Notes: generated by a model from the letters alone, not told the origin. A stretch of DNA of 43,242 bases from an uncultured Roseburia sp. (GCA_947647505.1 CANSKO010000021.1:1-43242), one strand, 5' to 3'. Shown: positions 34,009 through 42,704, numbered from the stretch's first letter. Numbers and translations: made by a program.

Positions 34009-34770
34009 TCATACCCCTTTCCTCTTTGTGCATTCCCGCGCGATCACTAAAACGCGTTCGCTCTCCCGTTTCGGCTCCTCCTTTGCATATGCCTCCAGAC
34101 AGGCGATCCATTCCAGCCCGGCGCGCTCTATCAGCTTTCGCACCACCGCAATCTCATATCCCCGCTGCATATGCGTCTCCTCGTATTTTCGATATCGGCC
34201 GTCCTCCTCTCTGACAAACAGCGTCAGATCGTACGCATTGATCTGCGTCTCTTCCTCATAGTAATTTTCCCAGATAAAGCTGCCTTCCTCCCGGTTTTCA
34301 CAGATTGCGCGCTCCCCCAGAATCTCCCTGTACTTATATAGCGTGTTCAAATCAAACAGAAACATACCGCCCGGGTCCAGATACATGTTGACAAGAGAAA
34401 AAACAGACTGTAATTCCGTTTCCGTCAGCATGTAATTCAGCGCATCACAGACGCATACGACTGCTCTTACCGTCCCATAAAGCTCAAATTCCCGCATGTC
34501 CTGATGCAAATACAAAATGCCGGAATCCTCCGATTCCCGCTCTTTTGCAACGCCAAGCATCTCCTCCGATGCGTCTATGCCAATCATGTCATATCCCGCC
34601 CGCGCCAAAAGCCGCGTCATCTTTCCCGTTCCGCAGCCCAGATCCAAAACCAGACCATCCAAAACGCCATATTCTCTTAATATACGAATCAGTTCTCTGC
34701 TCCAGCTTTCATACGGCACATTGTCCATAAATAAATCATAGACCTCCGCCAGTCCCCCATACGCATCCAT
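34009..34770 (-). CDS. Class I SAM-dependent methyltransferase
   Basis: The conserved part begins at the ATG at 34770 (MDAYGGLAEVYDLFMDNVPY), with GGGAG 13 bases ahead; the frame is open to an ATG at 34866, but the extra 32 residues do not look like this family. The 253-residue protein has motif I LVLDLGCGTGKMTRLLA, motif II IGIDASEEML, and VCVCDALNYM, a pattern of the Methyltransf_25 group with an inserted beta domain. The acceptor is unknown. It sits two bases before hslO and is the first gene of that operon. Confidence 0.85.
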   Translation of the reverse strand: MDAYGGLAEVYDLFMDNVPYESWSRELIRILREYGVLDGLVLDLGCGTGKMTRLLARAGYDMIGIDASEEMLGVAKERESEDSGILYLHQDMREFELYGTVRAVVCVCDALNYMLTETELQSVFSLVNMYLDPGGMFLFDLNTLYKYREILGERAICENREEGSFIWENYYEEETQINAYDLTLFVREEDGRYRKYEETHMQRGYEIAVVRKLIERAGLEWIACLEAYAKEEPKRESERVLVIARECTKRKGV

Positions 34771-35147
34771 CGCCGCATGCCATCTCCCTTCTCTGTAAAA
34801 AATGCTGCTGGTTATTTTTGCACTGTTTTCTCTAATTTTTTGTATGCCGCTTCTTTCCTCTTCCATAATTTCTATCGTTTAAATTCTTCCGGCGTTCCTT
34901 CTGCCGGAATCAAATCTCATCTGTCTTTCATCTCCTGTAATCCTTTATCATATATAACTGACAATGCCAATAGCGCTGTCGCTCCTACCCTTTCTTTTGG
35001 CGGACGCTTCCTCGTCTGTTTTCATTTTTCTACGATGCACCTTGCATATTTCTCCCCGCTCCCTTATACTGAATGCAAAGAAAGCGCCCGGCCTGTCCCA
35101 TCATTTACGCCGGAGCGCACAGGAAACTACCATACAGGAGATGCGTC
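34771..35147. other. Divergent intergenic region between the methyltransferase and a membrane-protein gene
   Basis: This 377-bp stretch includes the possible N-terminal extension of the methyltransferase (to 34866), a small dyad TCCGGC/GCCGGA at 34888-34908, A/T-rich DNA around 34950-34970 with a TATGAT on the minus strand and no clear -35, and the plus-strand promoter at 35042-35070. No other gene is seen. Confidence 0.5.
35042..35070 (+). promoter_or_regulatory. Promoter of the two-helix membrane protein gene
   Basis: TTGCAT (35042-35047) and TATACT (35065-35070) are 17 bases apart, 77 bases before the ATG. Confidence 0.55.
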
Positions 35148-36143
35148 ATGCAGGAAAACTACGAACATTATATCTCAAGAACCATAAAAAAGCTATACCG
35201 AAAGCGACTGGCCGCCCCTGTGCTTTATCTGATTTTTACCGCCATCCTCTTTGGAACGCTCCCCATTTCTTCCGTGCTGTTTCCTTCCAGTCTGAAACGG
35301 CTTTCCGATCTGGACAGCTTCTTTCATAAAAATGACCGTTTTGTATCCGTCTCTCTGGAAAACTTACATTTTACCGGATATACGCGCACACGCTTTCATC
35401 GCACCTCCGGTTATTTTTATTATGCGTACAACCCAGACCAAAACGAATGCTGTATCGTGCTGTTGTCTCCCTCCACCTGCGAAGAGGGGCTTCCAAACAT
35501 CGAACAGACCAGCGTCTACGCCAAAATACTGCCGTCCGACGCCAGTTACGAGACGCTTCTTTCCAATCTTTCCAAAGATCTGGACTGGACGGATGCGGGC
35601 ATCCGCTCCAAAGTGAGCGCCTGTTATCTGAGCGAGCCGGATTTCCATTATTATTCGGGTATGTTTTTATTCGTGCTGCTGTCCTTTGGCGCCGCATTTG
35701 CAGCGCTGTCCATCTTTCTGTTTCTGCTGTATATGGCCAAACCGCACGTCTCGCCGCCCTGTCAGAAGCTGCGCTATTTTGGAAACCCGAAAAACATGCT
35801 TGCGCTTGCCGAAGAAGAGCTTGCGACATTGCCGCAGCTCGCCACAGAAGACATGTTCATTACGGAGCATTTTTTCATTGAAACTTCCCGATACGGCGTC
35901 GCGCTTATCCCCATACAGGAAATCGTGTGGATTTACAAGCATTCCACGCTGCAAAAGCTGTTCTGGTATCATTTCAGCATTTCGTATACCCTGCATATTG
36001 TAGCCAACCGGCATGTCTGCATCCGGTGTCCGAAAAATATGAAATCCGACATCGACGGCATTATCGATTATCTTTCGGAGGCCAATCACGATATCCTCGT
36101 AGGATTCAGCGAAGAAAACCGCCGTTTGGTCCACGGGAAATAA
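35148..36143 (+). CDS. Hypothetical membrane protein with two helices
   Basis: The ATG at 35148 follows ACAGGAG by seven bases. The 331-residue protein is not one I can name. A basic N-terminus (KKLYRKRL) precedes a first helix (about residues 21-45), then an outer domain of roughly 115 residues with three cysteines, then a second helix (about 168-192). The cytoplasmic part (195-331) has ITEHFFIETSRYGVALIPIQEIVWIYKH, which reads like a PH-type or YcxB-like beta domain. DUF6709-like proteins of Lachnospiraceae share this type of layout, but I cannot confirm it. It is monocistronic, with promoter and terminator. Confidence 0.65.
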   Translation: MQENYEHYISRTIKKLYRKRLAAPVLYLIFTAILFGTLPISSVLFPSSLKRLSDLDSFFHKNDRFVSVSLENLHFTGYTRTRFHRTSGYFYYAYNPDQNECCIVLLSPSTCEEGLPNIEQTSVYAKILPSDASYETLLSNLSKDLDWTDAGIRSKVSACYLSEPDFHYYSGMFLFVLLSFGAAFAALSIFLFLLYMAKPHVSPPCQKLRYFGNPKNMLALAEEELATLPQLATEDMFITEHFFIETSRYGVALIPIQEIVWIYKHSTLQKLFWYHFSISYTLHIVANRHVCIRCPKNMKSDIDGIIDYLSEANHDILVGFSEENRRLVHGK

Positions 36144-36165
36144 CCTCCACAGCAGTTTTCTATGA

Positions 36166-36200
36166 AACAAAAACCGGAGCGGCGCGCTCCGGTTTTTCAT
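36166..36200. terminator. Bidirectional terminator
   Basis: AAACCGGAGC (36171-36180) and GCTCCGGTTT (36186-36195) form a 10-bp stem with a five-base loop, flanked by A and T runs on both sides. It ends both the membrane-protein gene and the convergent DUF1002 gene. Confidence 0.88.
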
Positions 36201-37469
36201 TTAAAACAATTCTTTGATCTTCTGCCACAACGTCTGTAAAATCTCTCGAATCTTGGCCCAGAAGCCGCCGTCCGCATTGGCAATTTTATCATAAATCGAC
36301 TGTGCGGCGTTCATAAGCTTATCCAGATCCAGATCCAGCTCGCTGATTTTCTGCATCAGGCCGACAATCTCGCCTTTCTCCTCCTCTGTTAAGGTAAGGC
36401 CAAATTTCTCGCATCCCTCTTCAATCGCCTCGCGAATTTCAGACGCATCGGACATATCGTGTTTTACGACTGCCTGTTTGACGTATGCGATCATGCCTTC
36501 AATCTCGTCCGCATCTCCGCCGGACGCTTCCAGCTCTCCCGTCACGACAAGCTCATGCAACGCGGCGTCGATGCATTCTTCATCGATCTCCTCTCCCGTC
36601 ATCTCTTTATAGGCCTTGAAAATGCCTACCAGAGCGGCGGTTCCCGAAATCGGAAACGGTCCTGCCACAATAATGTCCGCATCCTGAATGCCGGCCGTTG
36701 CAAGCGCATTCTTATACATCCCCACGGTACAGTAAGAGATGTTATTCGTCGAAATGTTGATCCCGCTTCCGCTTTCGCGCTCGACAATGACAATGGAAGA
36801 AAGCGACTTGGAACCAATCTTTCCGCTGTCAATATAAGCGTCCAGATATCTGTGCTCTTCCGCGTTATTGACATATACTACGTTGTAATCCGAAAGCTTT
36901 CCCTCGTCAATTCCCATCAGGGAAAGCACGGTAGACTTCTGCTCCGGCGACAGATTTTCACCAAGCGCAAGATACGCCTTGTCGTTCTTTTTGATTTCCA
37001 CTTCATCGTCGTTCTTGTCTTTCTCCACAAGAATCTGTCCCGACACGTCTTCCTGTTCGGTCGATGATGTGTCGCCAGGCAGCTCTTTTGGCCCCGTATG
37101 TTCCGTTCTCTCCGGCTCCTGCCCGTTTGCGCCCTCTCCTTTTGACGGCCCGGATTCCGGTTCCTGCACCGGCTGCTCGTTCGGAACGGTCTCATCTTTG
37201 GCCGGCCCCGGATCTTTTGGCGCGTCCGTCTTCTCATCGCCGGCGGCGCCTGGATTCTGAGACGGCGTATCGACAGACGGCGTATCTCCCTCTGTCTTCC
37301 CTTCGGATTCTTCCGGCGCGTCTTCATCAACCGACCCATTTCCTGCATTTCCCTGCGCCGACGCCTCCACCGGATCCTCTGCGAAGGACGCGGCCACATT
37401 GACCACCGAACCAAACAGCAGCATACACGCAAGCAGCATGCCTGTCAGCCGCATATATGTTTTCTTCAT
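36201..37469 (-). CDS. Secreted DUF1002 (YpuA-like) protein with acidic linker
   Basis: The ATG at 37469 follows AGGAGG by eight bases. The 422-residue protein has a signal peptide (hydrophobic LTGMLLACMLLFGSVVNVAA), then a low-complexity Pro/Glu/Asp/Gly/Thr-rich stretch (about 30-135) that is probably an extended spacer across the wall. The rest is a DUF1002 domain: YLALGENLSPEQKSTVLSLMG, YVNNAEEHRYLDAYI, SSIVIVERESGSGINIST, and TAGIQDADIIVAGPFPISGTAALVGI. B. subtilis YpuA belongs to this family; its function is unknown. A C-terminal amphipathic helix ends the protein. The gene has its own promoter. Confidence 0.85.
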   Translation of the reverse strand: MKKTYMRLTGMLLACMLLFGSVVNVAASFAEDPVEASAQGNAGNGSVDEDAPEESEGKTEGDTPSVDTPSQNPGAAGDEKTDAPKDPGPAKDETVPNEQPVQEPESGPSKGEGANGQEPERTEHTGPKELPGDTSSTEQEDVSGQILVEKDKNDDEVEIKKNDKAYLALGENLSPEQKSTVLSLMGIDEGKLSDYNVVYVNNAEEHRYLDAYIDSGKIGSKSLSSIVIVERESGSGINISTNNISYCTVGMYKNALATAGIQDADIIVAGPFPISGTAALVGIFKAYKEMTGEEIDEECIDAALHELVVTGELEASGGDADEIEGMIAYVKQAVVKHDMSDASEIREAIEEGCEKFGLTLTEEEKGEIVGLMQKISELDLDLDKLMNAAQSIYDKIANADGGFWAKIREILQTLWQKIKELF

Positions 37470-37522
37470 CTGAATAACCTCCTGTCTTCGCGCTGCAAAT
37501 TCTTTTCGGAAGCGCTTTCCCC

Positions 37523-37551
37523 ATTCTTGCACAATCTTTCAGCTTTGTCAA
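37523..37551 (-). promoter_or_regulatory. Promoter of the DUF1002 gene
   Basis: On the minus strand a perfect TTGACA (37546-37551) precedes AAGAAT (37523-37528) by 17 bases, 54 bases before the ATG. The -10 matches at four positions. Confidence 0.5.
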
Positions 37552-37584
37552 AGAAATCGGGAAAACTTAAGAGATATTTCATAT

Positions 37585-38532
37585 TTACGCAATATTCTTA
37601 ATGATTTCACACAGCCATGTAGCAATGTCTTCATAAACATCTCTGCGATTTCTTTCATTTAACACTTCATGCCTGTCCCCTTTGTAAAGCTTTAACGTCA
37701 AATCCAAAAGCCCGGCCGCCTGATACCTGCGGTATGCGCGCTTGACGCCCTCTCCCAGATCGCCGACCGGGTCTTTATCGCCGGATACAAAAAACAACGG
37801 CAGATCTTTTTCAATTTGTTCCATATACTTCTTCTGATTGTCATAATATACCGTTTCCATCAGGCCGTAATAACCATTTACGGTAAAATCAAAACGACAT
37901 TTGGGATCCCTGTAATACGCCTTTGCAAGTTTTAGATCTCCTGTCAGCCAGTTCTTTTCCAGTACCGTTCCCGTCGTATCGTACCTTCGATACGGTCCCA
38001 GAAACGAAAGCTTTTTCACCAGCGGGCTTTTATAATGCCAGCCGAATACCTTTCCCAGAAACGCGCAGAGGCGCATACCCGCCTTCATCGTCATATCCGG
38101 CATGCTGCCCGTGCCCACGATAACCGCTCCGGCCAGCCCTTTCGCATAATGCGTGATGTATCTGCGCAGCAGATAAGAGCCCATGCTGTGTCCCAGCATA
38201 AAATAAGGAACGCCCCTGTTTTGCCTCTGCATGATCGTCCGAAGCCTGTGCATATCCCGGATTAAAACGCTTCCCGGATGGCGTTCCGCAAAAAATCCGT
38301 ATTCCGCAGGAGACGTTACCGATTCTCCATGCCCAAGATGATCGTGCCCAACGACAAGAAAGCCCCTTCCCACAAGAAATTCGGCAAATTCCCGATATCG
38401 CCCGATATACTCATGCATGCCGTGCGCAATCTGTAACACGGCGACCGGAGGCGCATCGTTTCCCCTCCATGCCACTGCGTGAATGTTCGTCTTTTTGTCT
38501 GCGGATAAAAAAGAAAATGATTCCTGTATCAT
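37585..38532 (-). CDS. Alpha/beta hydrolase of the monoacylglycerol lipase type
   Basis: The ATG at 38532 follows AAAGGAG, which lies just past the recJ stop. The 315-residue protein has the oxyanion region QIAHGMHEYIGRY, the substrate-type motif GHDHLGHGES, the nucleophile elbow GHSMGSYL, the acid in FVSGDKDPVGD and the histidine in KGDRHEVLNE. This is the serine aminopeptidase S33/Hydrolase_4 group, often annotated as lysophospholipase. It has no signal peptide. It probably cleaves a lipid or ester; the substrate is not known. It is coupled to recJ. Confidence 0.88.
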   Translation of the reverse strand: MIQESFSFLSADKKTNIHAVAWRGNDAPPVAVLQIAHGMHEYIGRYREFAEFLVGRGFLVVGHDHLGHGESVTSPAEYGFFAERHPGSVLIRDMHRLRTIMQRQNRGVPYFMLGHSMGSYLLRRYITHYAKGLAGAVIVGTGSMPDMTMKAGMRLCAFLGKVFGWHYKSPLVKKLSFLGPYRRYDTTGTVLEKNWLTGDLKLAKAYYRDPKCRFDFTVNGYYGLMETVYYDNQKKYMEQIEKDLPLFFVSGDKDPVGDLGEGVKRAYRRYQAAGLLDLTLKLYKGDRHEVLNERNRRDVYEDIATWLCEIIKNIA

Positions 38533-38543
38533 GACAAACTCCT

Positions 38544-40262
38544 TTAACAATAATGCGAGATCACAAACTGTATCTCTTCCCTGCCCATATAGCGGTTGCA
38601 TTCCGGATAATAGACTACTGATATTGTATCCTTTTTTTCCAGAAAATTCACAAATTCCTCCGTATTTCCAAAATATACCGCCGGATAAAGCGCGCCGGCC
38701 GCATCCGCAAGCGTCAGTTTTAACACATTTCCGCTTCTTCCGACCACGCGTTTCTTTCGGACGCGCAGATTCTTATCTGCAAAGACCGGCCGGTGATTGC
38801 CTTTTCCAAACGGCTCCAACCTGTCCAGCTCTTTTACAAGCGGCATTGTGACATAGGAAAGCGGCATCGGCACATCGATATGTACGCGCGGAACAAAATC
38901 CTCCTCCGTCAGCGATGCATTCTGATTGATCCGTTCGGCAAATAACGCCACATGCTCCTCCGGAAGCGAAAGCCCCGCCGCCATCGGATGGCCGCCAAAC
39001 CGGGTATACAGCTCCTGACACCGGCACATCTCTTCATACATGGAATACGCCTCGATCGAACGCCCGGACCCTTTGACGCCGTCCTCCGATCTCGTCAGCA
39101 CAAATACAGGATGGTTATATTGCTCCCGAATCCTTCCGGCAACGATTCCGGCAAGGCTTTCATGCAGGTTTGGCAGATAAACGACCATCACGCTCTGCCG
39201 GTCTAACCGCTCTTTTTCGATCTGTGCAAGCGCCGCTTGCAGCCCCTCCGTCGTCATCCGTTTGCGCTCCTCGTTCAGATCAGATAGCTCCGCCGCAAGA
39301 ATCGTCGCTTCCGTTTCCTCTTCCGCCAGCAAAAGCTTTAACGCGCGAATCGCCGTATCCAGCCTTCCTCCGGCATTGATGCACGGCCCCAGCACAAAGC
39401 CCAGATGGTATGCGCTCAGACGGTCCGGCTCCACGCCCTTTTGCTGCATCAGAGCGCGCAGCCCCAGATTTTTCGTACGGCGCATCCGCTTCAGCCCATA
39501 TGTAACAATAATTCGATTTTCATCCGTTAAATCCATAACGTCGCCAACCGTGGCAAACGCCGCGTTTTCCAGAAATTCCATCGCCTCTTCCGTAGAAATC
39601 CCACACGCCTCATACAATGCCTGTACCACTTTATACGCCACGACTGCGCCGCAGATTTCAGAGCATGGGTAGGCGCAGTCCTCCTGTTTGGGATTGACGA
39701 TTGCGTCAGCGCGGCTTCTTAAATGCACGCGAACGCCATCTTCCTCCCGATAAGGAATGTCATGATGATCCGTCACCAGCACGGAAAGGCCAAGCTCTTT
39801 GGCATAAGCAATCGCATCGATCGCCGCAATGCCGTTGTCACAGGTGAGAATCGTATCGGCCCCGTCTGCTTTCGCCTGTGCAATCAAATTTTCATTGATG
39901 CCATAGCCGTCTTTCATGCGATCGGGAATGGCGGCCGTGACGCGCCCGCCGGCCCGCCGGATGCCTTTTAACAAAATATACGTCGCCTGTACGCCGTCGA
40001 TATCATAATCGCCGATAATGCGAATCTGCTTTCCTTCCTGTATGTTTTCCTTCAGGATGTTCACCAAAAGATCCATATCCTTCATCTGATGCGGCGAATG
40101 CAAATCCGCAAGATCCGGCTTTAAATATTTTGCAATGTCTTCCTCCTCTATCACGTCCCGATTTCTCAAAATGCGCGCCGTCACGGGATCAATGCCGTAT
40201 TTTTCTGCAATCGCCCCAAAATCAGCGCGTTTGGCCATTACAAACCATTTTTCTTTTTGCAT
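38544..40262 (-). CDS. recJ: Single-stranded-DNA exonuclease RecJ-type DHH phosphoesterase
   Basis: The 572-residue protein has the DHH-family motifs GDYDIDG (84-90), TILTCDNGI and VTDHHDIP (Asp165-His166-His167), an ATLGD-type AAFATVGDVMDL, the DHHA1 motif GGHPMAAGLSL, and a C-terminal OB-like end. RecJ degrades single-stranded DNA 5' to 3' in recombinational and mismatch repair. It is close to the normal bacterial length, slightly short. A short six-bp hairpin (40289-40305) lies in the 5' leader. It is followed by the alpha/beta hydrolase gene after 12 bases. Confidence 0.92.
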   Translation of the reverse strand: MQKEKWFVMAKRADFGAIAEKYGIDPVTARILRNRDVIEEEDIAKYLKPDLADLHSPHQMKDMDLLVNILKENIQEGKQIRIIGDYDIDGVQATYILLKGIRRAGGRVTAAIPDRMKDGYGINENLIAQAKADGADTILTCDNGIAAIDAIAYAKELGLSVLVTDHHDIPYREEDGVRVHLRSRADAIVNPKQEDCAYPCSEICGAVVAYKVVQALYEACGISTEEAMEFLENAAFATVGDVMDLTDENRIIVTYGLKRMRRTKNLGLRALMQQKGVEPDRLSAYHLGFVLGPCINAGGRLDTAIRALKLLLAEEETEATILAAELSDLNEERKRMTTEGLQAALAQIEKERLDRQSVMVVYLPNLHESLAGIVAGRIREQYNHPVFVLTRSEDGVKGSGRSIEAYSMYEEMCRCQELYTRFGGHPMAAGLSLPEEHVALFAERINQNASLTEEDFVPRVHIDVPMPLSYVTMPLVKELDRLEPFGKGNHRPVFADKNLRVRKKRVVGRSGNVLKLTLADAAGALYPAVYFGNTEEFVNFLEKKDTISVVYYPECNRYMGREEIQFVISHYC

Positions 40263-40318
40263 AATTCTCGTATCCTTATCTGATGCCGTCCCGTATAAAA
40301 CGGGATGCTGTTTTTTGC

Positions 40319-40347
40319 ATCATAGCATAAAAAAGGCGTCATTTCAA
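40319..40347 (-). promoter_or_regulatory. recJ promoter
   Basis: On the minus strand TTGAAA (40342-40347) and TATGAT (40319-40324) are 17 bases apart, 57 bases before the ATG. Confidence 0.6.
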
Positions 40348-40365
40348 ATTTTTTCCTGTCACATA

Positions 40366-40398
40366 AAAATCGGCAAATCCGGACAAACCGGATTTGCC
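40366..40398 (-). terminator. Terminator after the SleC-like gene
   Basis: GGCAAATCCGG (40372-40382) and its exact complement (40388-40398) form an 11-bp stem with a five-base loop; on the minus strand TTTTT follows. Confidence 0.88.
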
Positions 40399-40414
40399 AA
40401 AACGCCATGCTGCG

Positions 40415-41683
40415 TCAGTACAGCTCCGCAATCCGACTGACGCCCACATAAATTTCCGAAATCTTATACCAGGTTGGGTAATCCACCACGCCCGTCACCG
40501 GAAGCCCGAATACCGACTGAAATACCTCGACGGCCTCTTCCGTTGCCGGTCCGTAAATCCCATCTGCCGCAATCACGGGAATCGCAGGATAGGCTCTGGA
40601 AATCCGGGCAAGCTGCGCCTGCATCTGCCTGACTTTCTCCCCTCTGGAGCCGACCGAAAGGTCCTGCCCAGGCCAGGACGCCGGGATGCCCGCGATTTCA
40701 TCCGCTTCGTTGACATACATATTGCTGCCATAATAATAGCGAAGAATTTCAATAAAGCTGTATCCTCTGTCGCCCAGATCTTTTGAACCCCACTGGCTCA
40801 TCCAGTTGGGACAGCTCACCCGCTGCCCATCGCAATACTGCGTTAAAATCGGCTGCTTTACATTGGGCCTTGACAGATAGCTGTCAAATATCTCGTCTAC
40901 GATTCTGGAAATATTGGAAAAAATATTTCTGCCGTAAATCCACTTATGGTCAAACGCCGTAGACGACGTAATCGTAAAGTCATAGCCTTTGTTCCGATAC
41001 CACTCCGTATATACGCGGTTTAACGTAAACGACATAATCGCGAGAATATTTGCCCGCAGCGTCGCATCCGGCCAGGTCGCGTAAATTTCACTGGAAGCTA
41101 CATTTTTGACGTAATCTTTATACGTCACATAATAATCCCGCGCCGTACTGTCGGTCGGCACGCCGTCATGCACGACGACATACTCCGGAACGACCACGCG
41201 GCTTAAAACGATCTCTCCGCTTTCCTCAAGCGGCTTGATTTCGTCTTCCGGAATTTTCGGCGGAAAATTTCCAAACAGCGTATTTGCCGGAATGACGATG
41301 TTATTCACCGGATTAATATCCGCCTCCTCCGGCACAAGGCGCACCCGCTGCACGGCCGTTTCCCCGGGAAGCACCTGAATGCCGGAAACATTGACCGGAA
41401 TATACCCCTTTGCCGTAACCTGAATCGTATATTCCGCGTAGGGCTGCTGCTCGGAAGGCTCCATGCTGTACGCAAGCGGCGGCGTCCGCAAATCGACCCG
41501 TTCCGTCTGACCGGATGAGTTGGTCGAAAGCTCCTCAATCGTGCTGTCCGGCTCTCCCGTATAGGAAATCGCCACCTGTGCGTCTTCCACGGGAAGCCTG
41601 CCGGACGGCGTCTCCACATTGACCTGCAGACCGCCTTCTTCTGTTGTATCATTCTGCAGATATCTGATATTTTGTCTGGACAT
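40415..41683 (-). CDS. SleC-like spore cortex-lytic enzyme with SpoIID-type and peptidoglycan-binding domains
   Basis: A 422-residue protein with AGAAGGAAT before the ATG and no classical signal peptide, as in SleC-type preproteins. Residues about 17-118 form a carboxypeptidase-regulatory-like beta domain (GGLQVNVETPSG, LAYSMEPSEQQPYAEYTI). Residues about 160-340 resemble SpoIID/LytB lytic transglycosylases, with Glu199 in ASSEIYATWPDATLRA at the place of the SpoIID catalytic Glu, and CPNWMSQWGSKDLGDRGYSFIEILRYYYG. Residues 350-410 are a PG_binding_1 domain (GSRGEKVRQMQAQL, DGIYGPATEEAVEVFQ). SleC cleaves cortex peptidoglycan in germinating Clostridia spores. No CspB/C protease gene, which activates SleC, is nearby. 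Confidence 0.85.
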   Translation of the reverse strand: MSRQNIRYLQNDTTEEGGLQVNVETPSGRLPVEDAQVAISYTGEPDSTIEELSTNSSGQTERVDLRTPPLAYSMEPSEQQPYAEYTIQVTAKGYIPVNVSGIQVLPGETAVQRVRLVPEEADINPVNNIVIPANTLFGNFPPKIPEDEIKPLEESGEIVLSRVVVPEYVVVHDGVPTDSTARDYYVTYKDYVKNVASSEIYATWPDATLRANILAIMSFTLNRVYTEWYRNKGYDFTITSSTAFDHKWIYGRNIFSNISRIVDEIFDSYLSRPNVKQPILTQYCDGQRVSCPNWMSQWGSKDLGDRGYSFIEILRYYYGSNMYVNEADEIAGIPASWPGQDLSVGSRGEKVRQMQAQLARISRAYPAIPVIAADGIYGPATEEAVEVFQSVFGLPVTGVVDYPTWYKISEIYVGVSRIAELY

Positions 41684-41756
41684 AAAGATTCCTTCTTATG
41701 CTTCTTGCTCACAGTATATGCAGCCATTGCCATTTTGGTGCGCCACGCGGCCGATT

Positions 41757-42527
41757 TTATTCTCCGTCTGCATTCGTCCAGAATAAAATGGCATCTCTTA
41801 ACAGCACAGCGCATCCATCGACTTCCCGATCATAATAAGACAAAAACCGTTCATCCAGAACATACGCTTCCGCAAGTCCTCTGTGCGCGTTTTCGCTGTA
41901 TGCGCTCCAGGTCATGCAAAGCCACGCCCTGTGCATTTTAACAATCTCCTTCGCCGCCTCTTCCTCCGGCCGCATGCCGCGCCGCACGCCTTCCTCAAGC
42001 CGCACGCAAATCTCTTCTTCCAGCTTCCGAAACCGCTCCCATTCCTCCTCTGACATGGCAAGCATCTTCTGGTTGCTGGCGTCAATTTCCGCATCTCCAA
42101 ATCGTTTTCGCGCTTCGTCCCCGTACTGCGCCTCCTTCTCTTCTACCGTCCGTTGTTTGAACGCTTCAAATCTTTCCCTGTCTCGCATGCTTTCCTCCCC
42201 TTTCCAATCCGCAATTGTCTTTTCTACCGTCCGAATCAAAGCTTCCATGCGCGCTTTCCGTTCAAAAAGCTCTTTCAAATGCTCCTCAAGCGCCGCCATT
42301 GCGTCAAACACGCTCTGTCAGACAATGCTTTGAATGCGTTTGAGAGGAAATCCTCTTTCCCGGTAAAATAAAATCTGCTGCAACAAAACAAGCTCCTTCT
42401 CACCATAAAAGCGATACCCCGCTTCGTTTACATGCTCCGGCTTTAAAAGCCCGATTTCATCATAGTAACGCAGCGTGCGCGCGCTTATGCCCGCCAATTG
42501 CGACAGCTCCCGTATGCCGTAGGCCAT
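41757..42527 (-). pseudogene. MerR-family TipA-like regulator interrupted by an in-frame TGA
   Basis: The gene starts at the ATG at 42527, seven bases after GGAGGG. Codons 1-69 are a complete MerR HTH (YGIRELSQLAGISARTLRYYDEIGLLKPEHV, then GYRFYGEKELVLLQQILFYRERGFPLKRI). Codon 70 is TGA (42318-42320). The same frame goes on without change as QSVFDAMAALEEHLKELF, a coiled-coil, and a TipAS antibiotic-recognition domain (from about codon 130: YGDEARKRFGDAEIDASNQKML to LSYYDREVDG) to a stop at 41757. A GTG two codons after the TGA could restart translation. The regulator would bind a drug through TipAS and act on its own 19-bp-spacer promoter. The TGA may be a mutation, a read-through site or a real split. 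The rest is intact. Confidence 0.85.
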
Positions 42528-42550
42528 CCGGCATCCCTCCTTCCATACGC

Positions 42551-42581
42551 AGTATACTGCTTTCCGCAACGTCAAAGTCAA
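42551..42581 (-). promoter_or_regulatory. MerR-type promoter with 19-bp spacer upstream of the TipA-like gene
   Basis: On the minus strand TTGACT (42576-42581) and TATACT (42551-42556) are 19 bases apart. The spacer holds a CTTT...AAAG dyad. An over-long 19-20 bp spacer with an internal dyad is the hallmark of promoters twisted by MerR proteins, so autoregulation is expected. Confidence 0.75.
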
Positions 42582-42675
42582 GCGAATAAAAACGCTTTAT
42601 TTTTTGAATTTTCTGTAGATTATCAATGCTTTTTCACTTATTATCAATACTTATCTGTATTTTTCTGTTTTTATA

Positions 42676-42704
42676 TTGACAAAATCCCGCTTTTCAGATA
42701 CAAT
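42676..42704 (+). promoter_or_regulatory. Strong promoter of an orphan transcription unit
   Basis: A perfect TTGACA (42676-42681) and TACAAT (42699-42704) are 17 bases apart. It faces away from the TipA-like gene and toward a region without an ordinary gene. Confidence 0.72.

Noticed and set aside
40289..40318. TCCCGT/ACGGGA hairpin followed by T residues on the plus strand
   Set aside because: No plus-strand gene ends here; the six-bp stem lies in the recJ leader and has no T tract in the recJ direction.
42318..42320. Selenocysteine at the in-frame TGA of the TipA-like gene
   Set aside because: No SECIS-like hairpin was visible just after the TGA and TipA proteins have no redox cysteine at this place.
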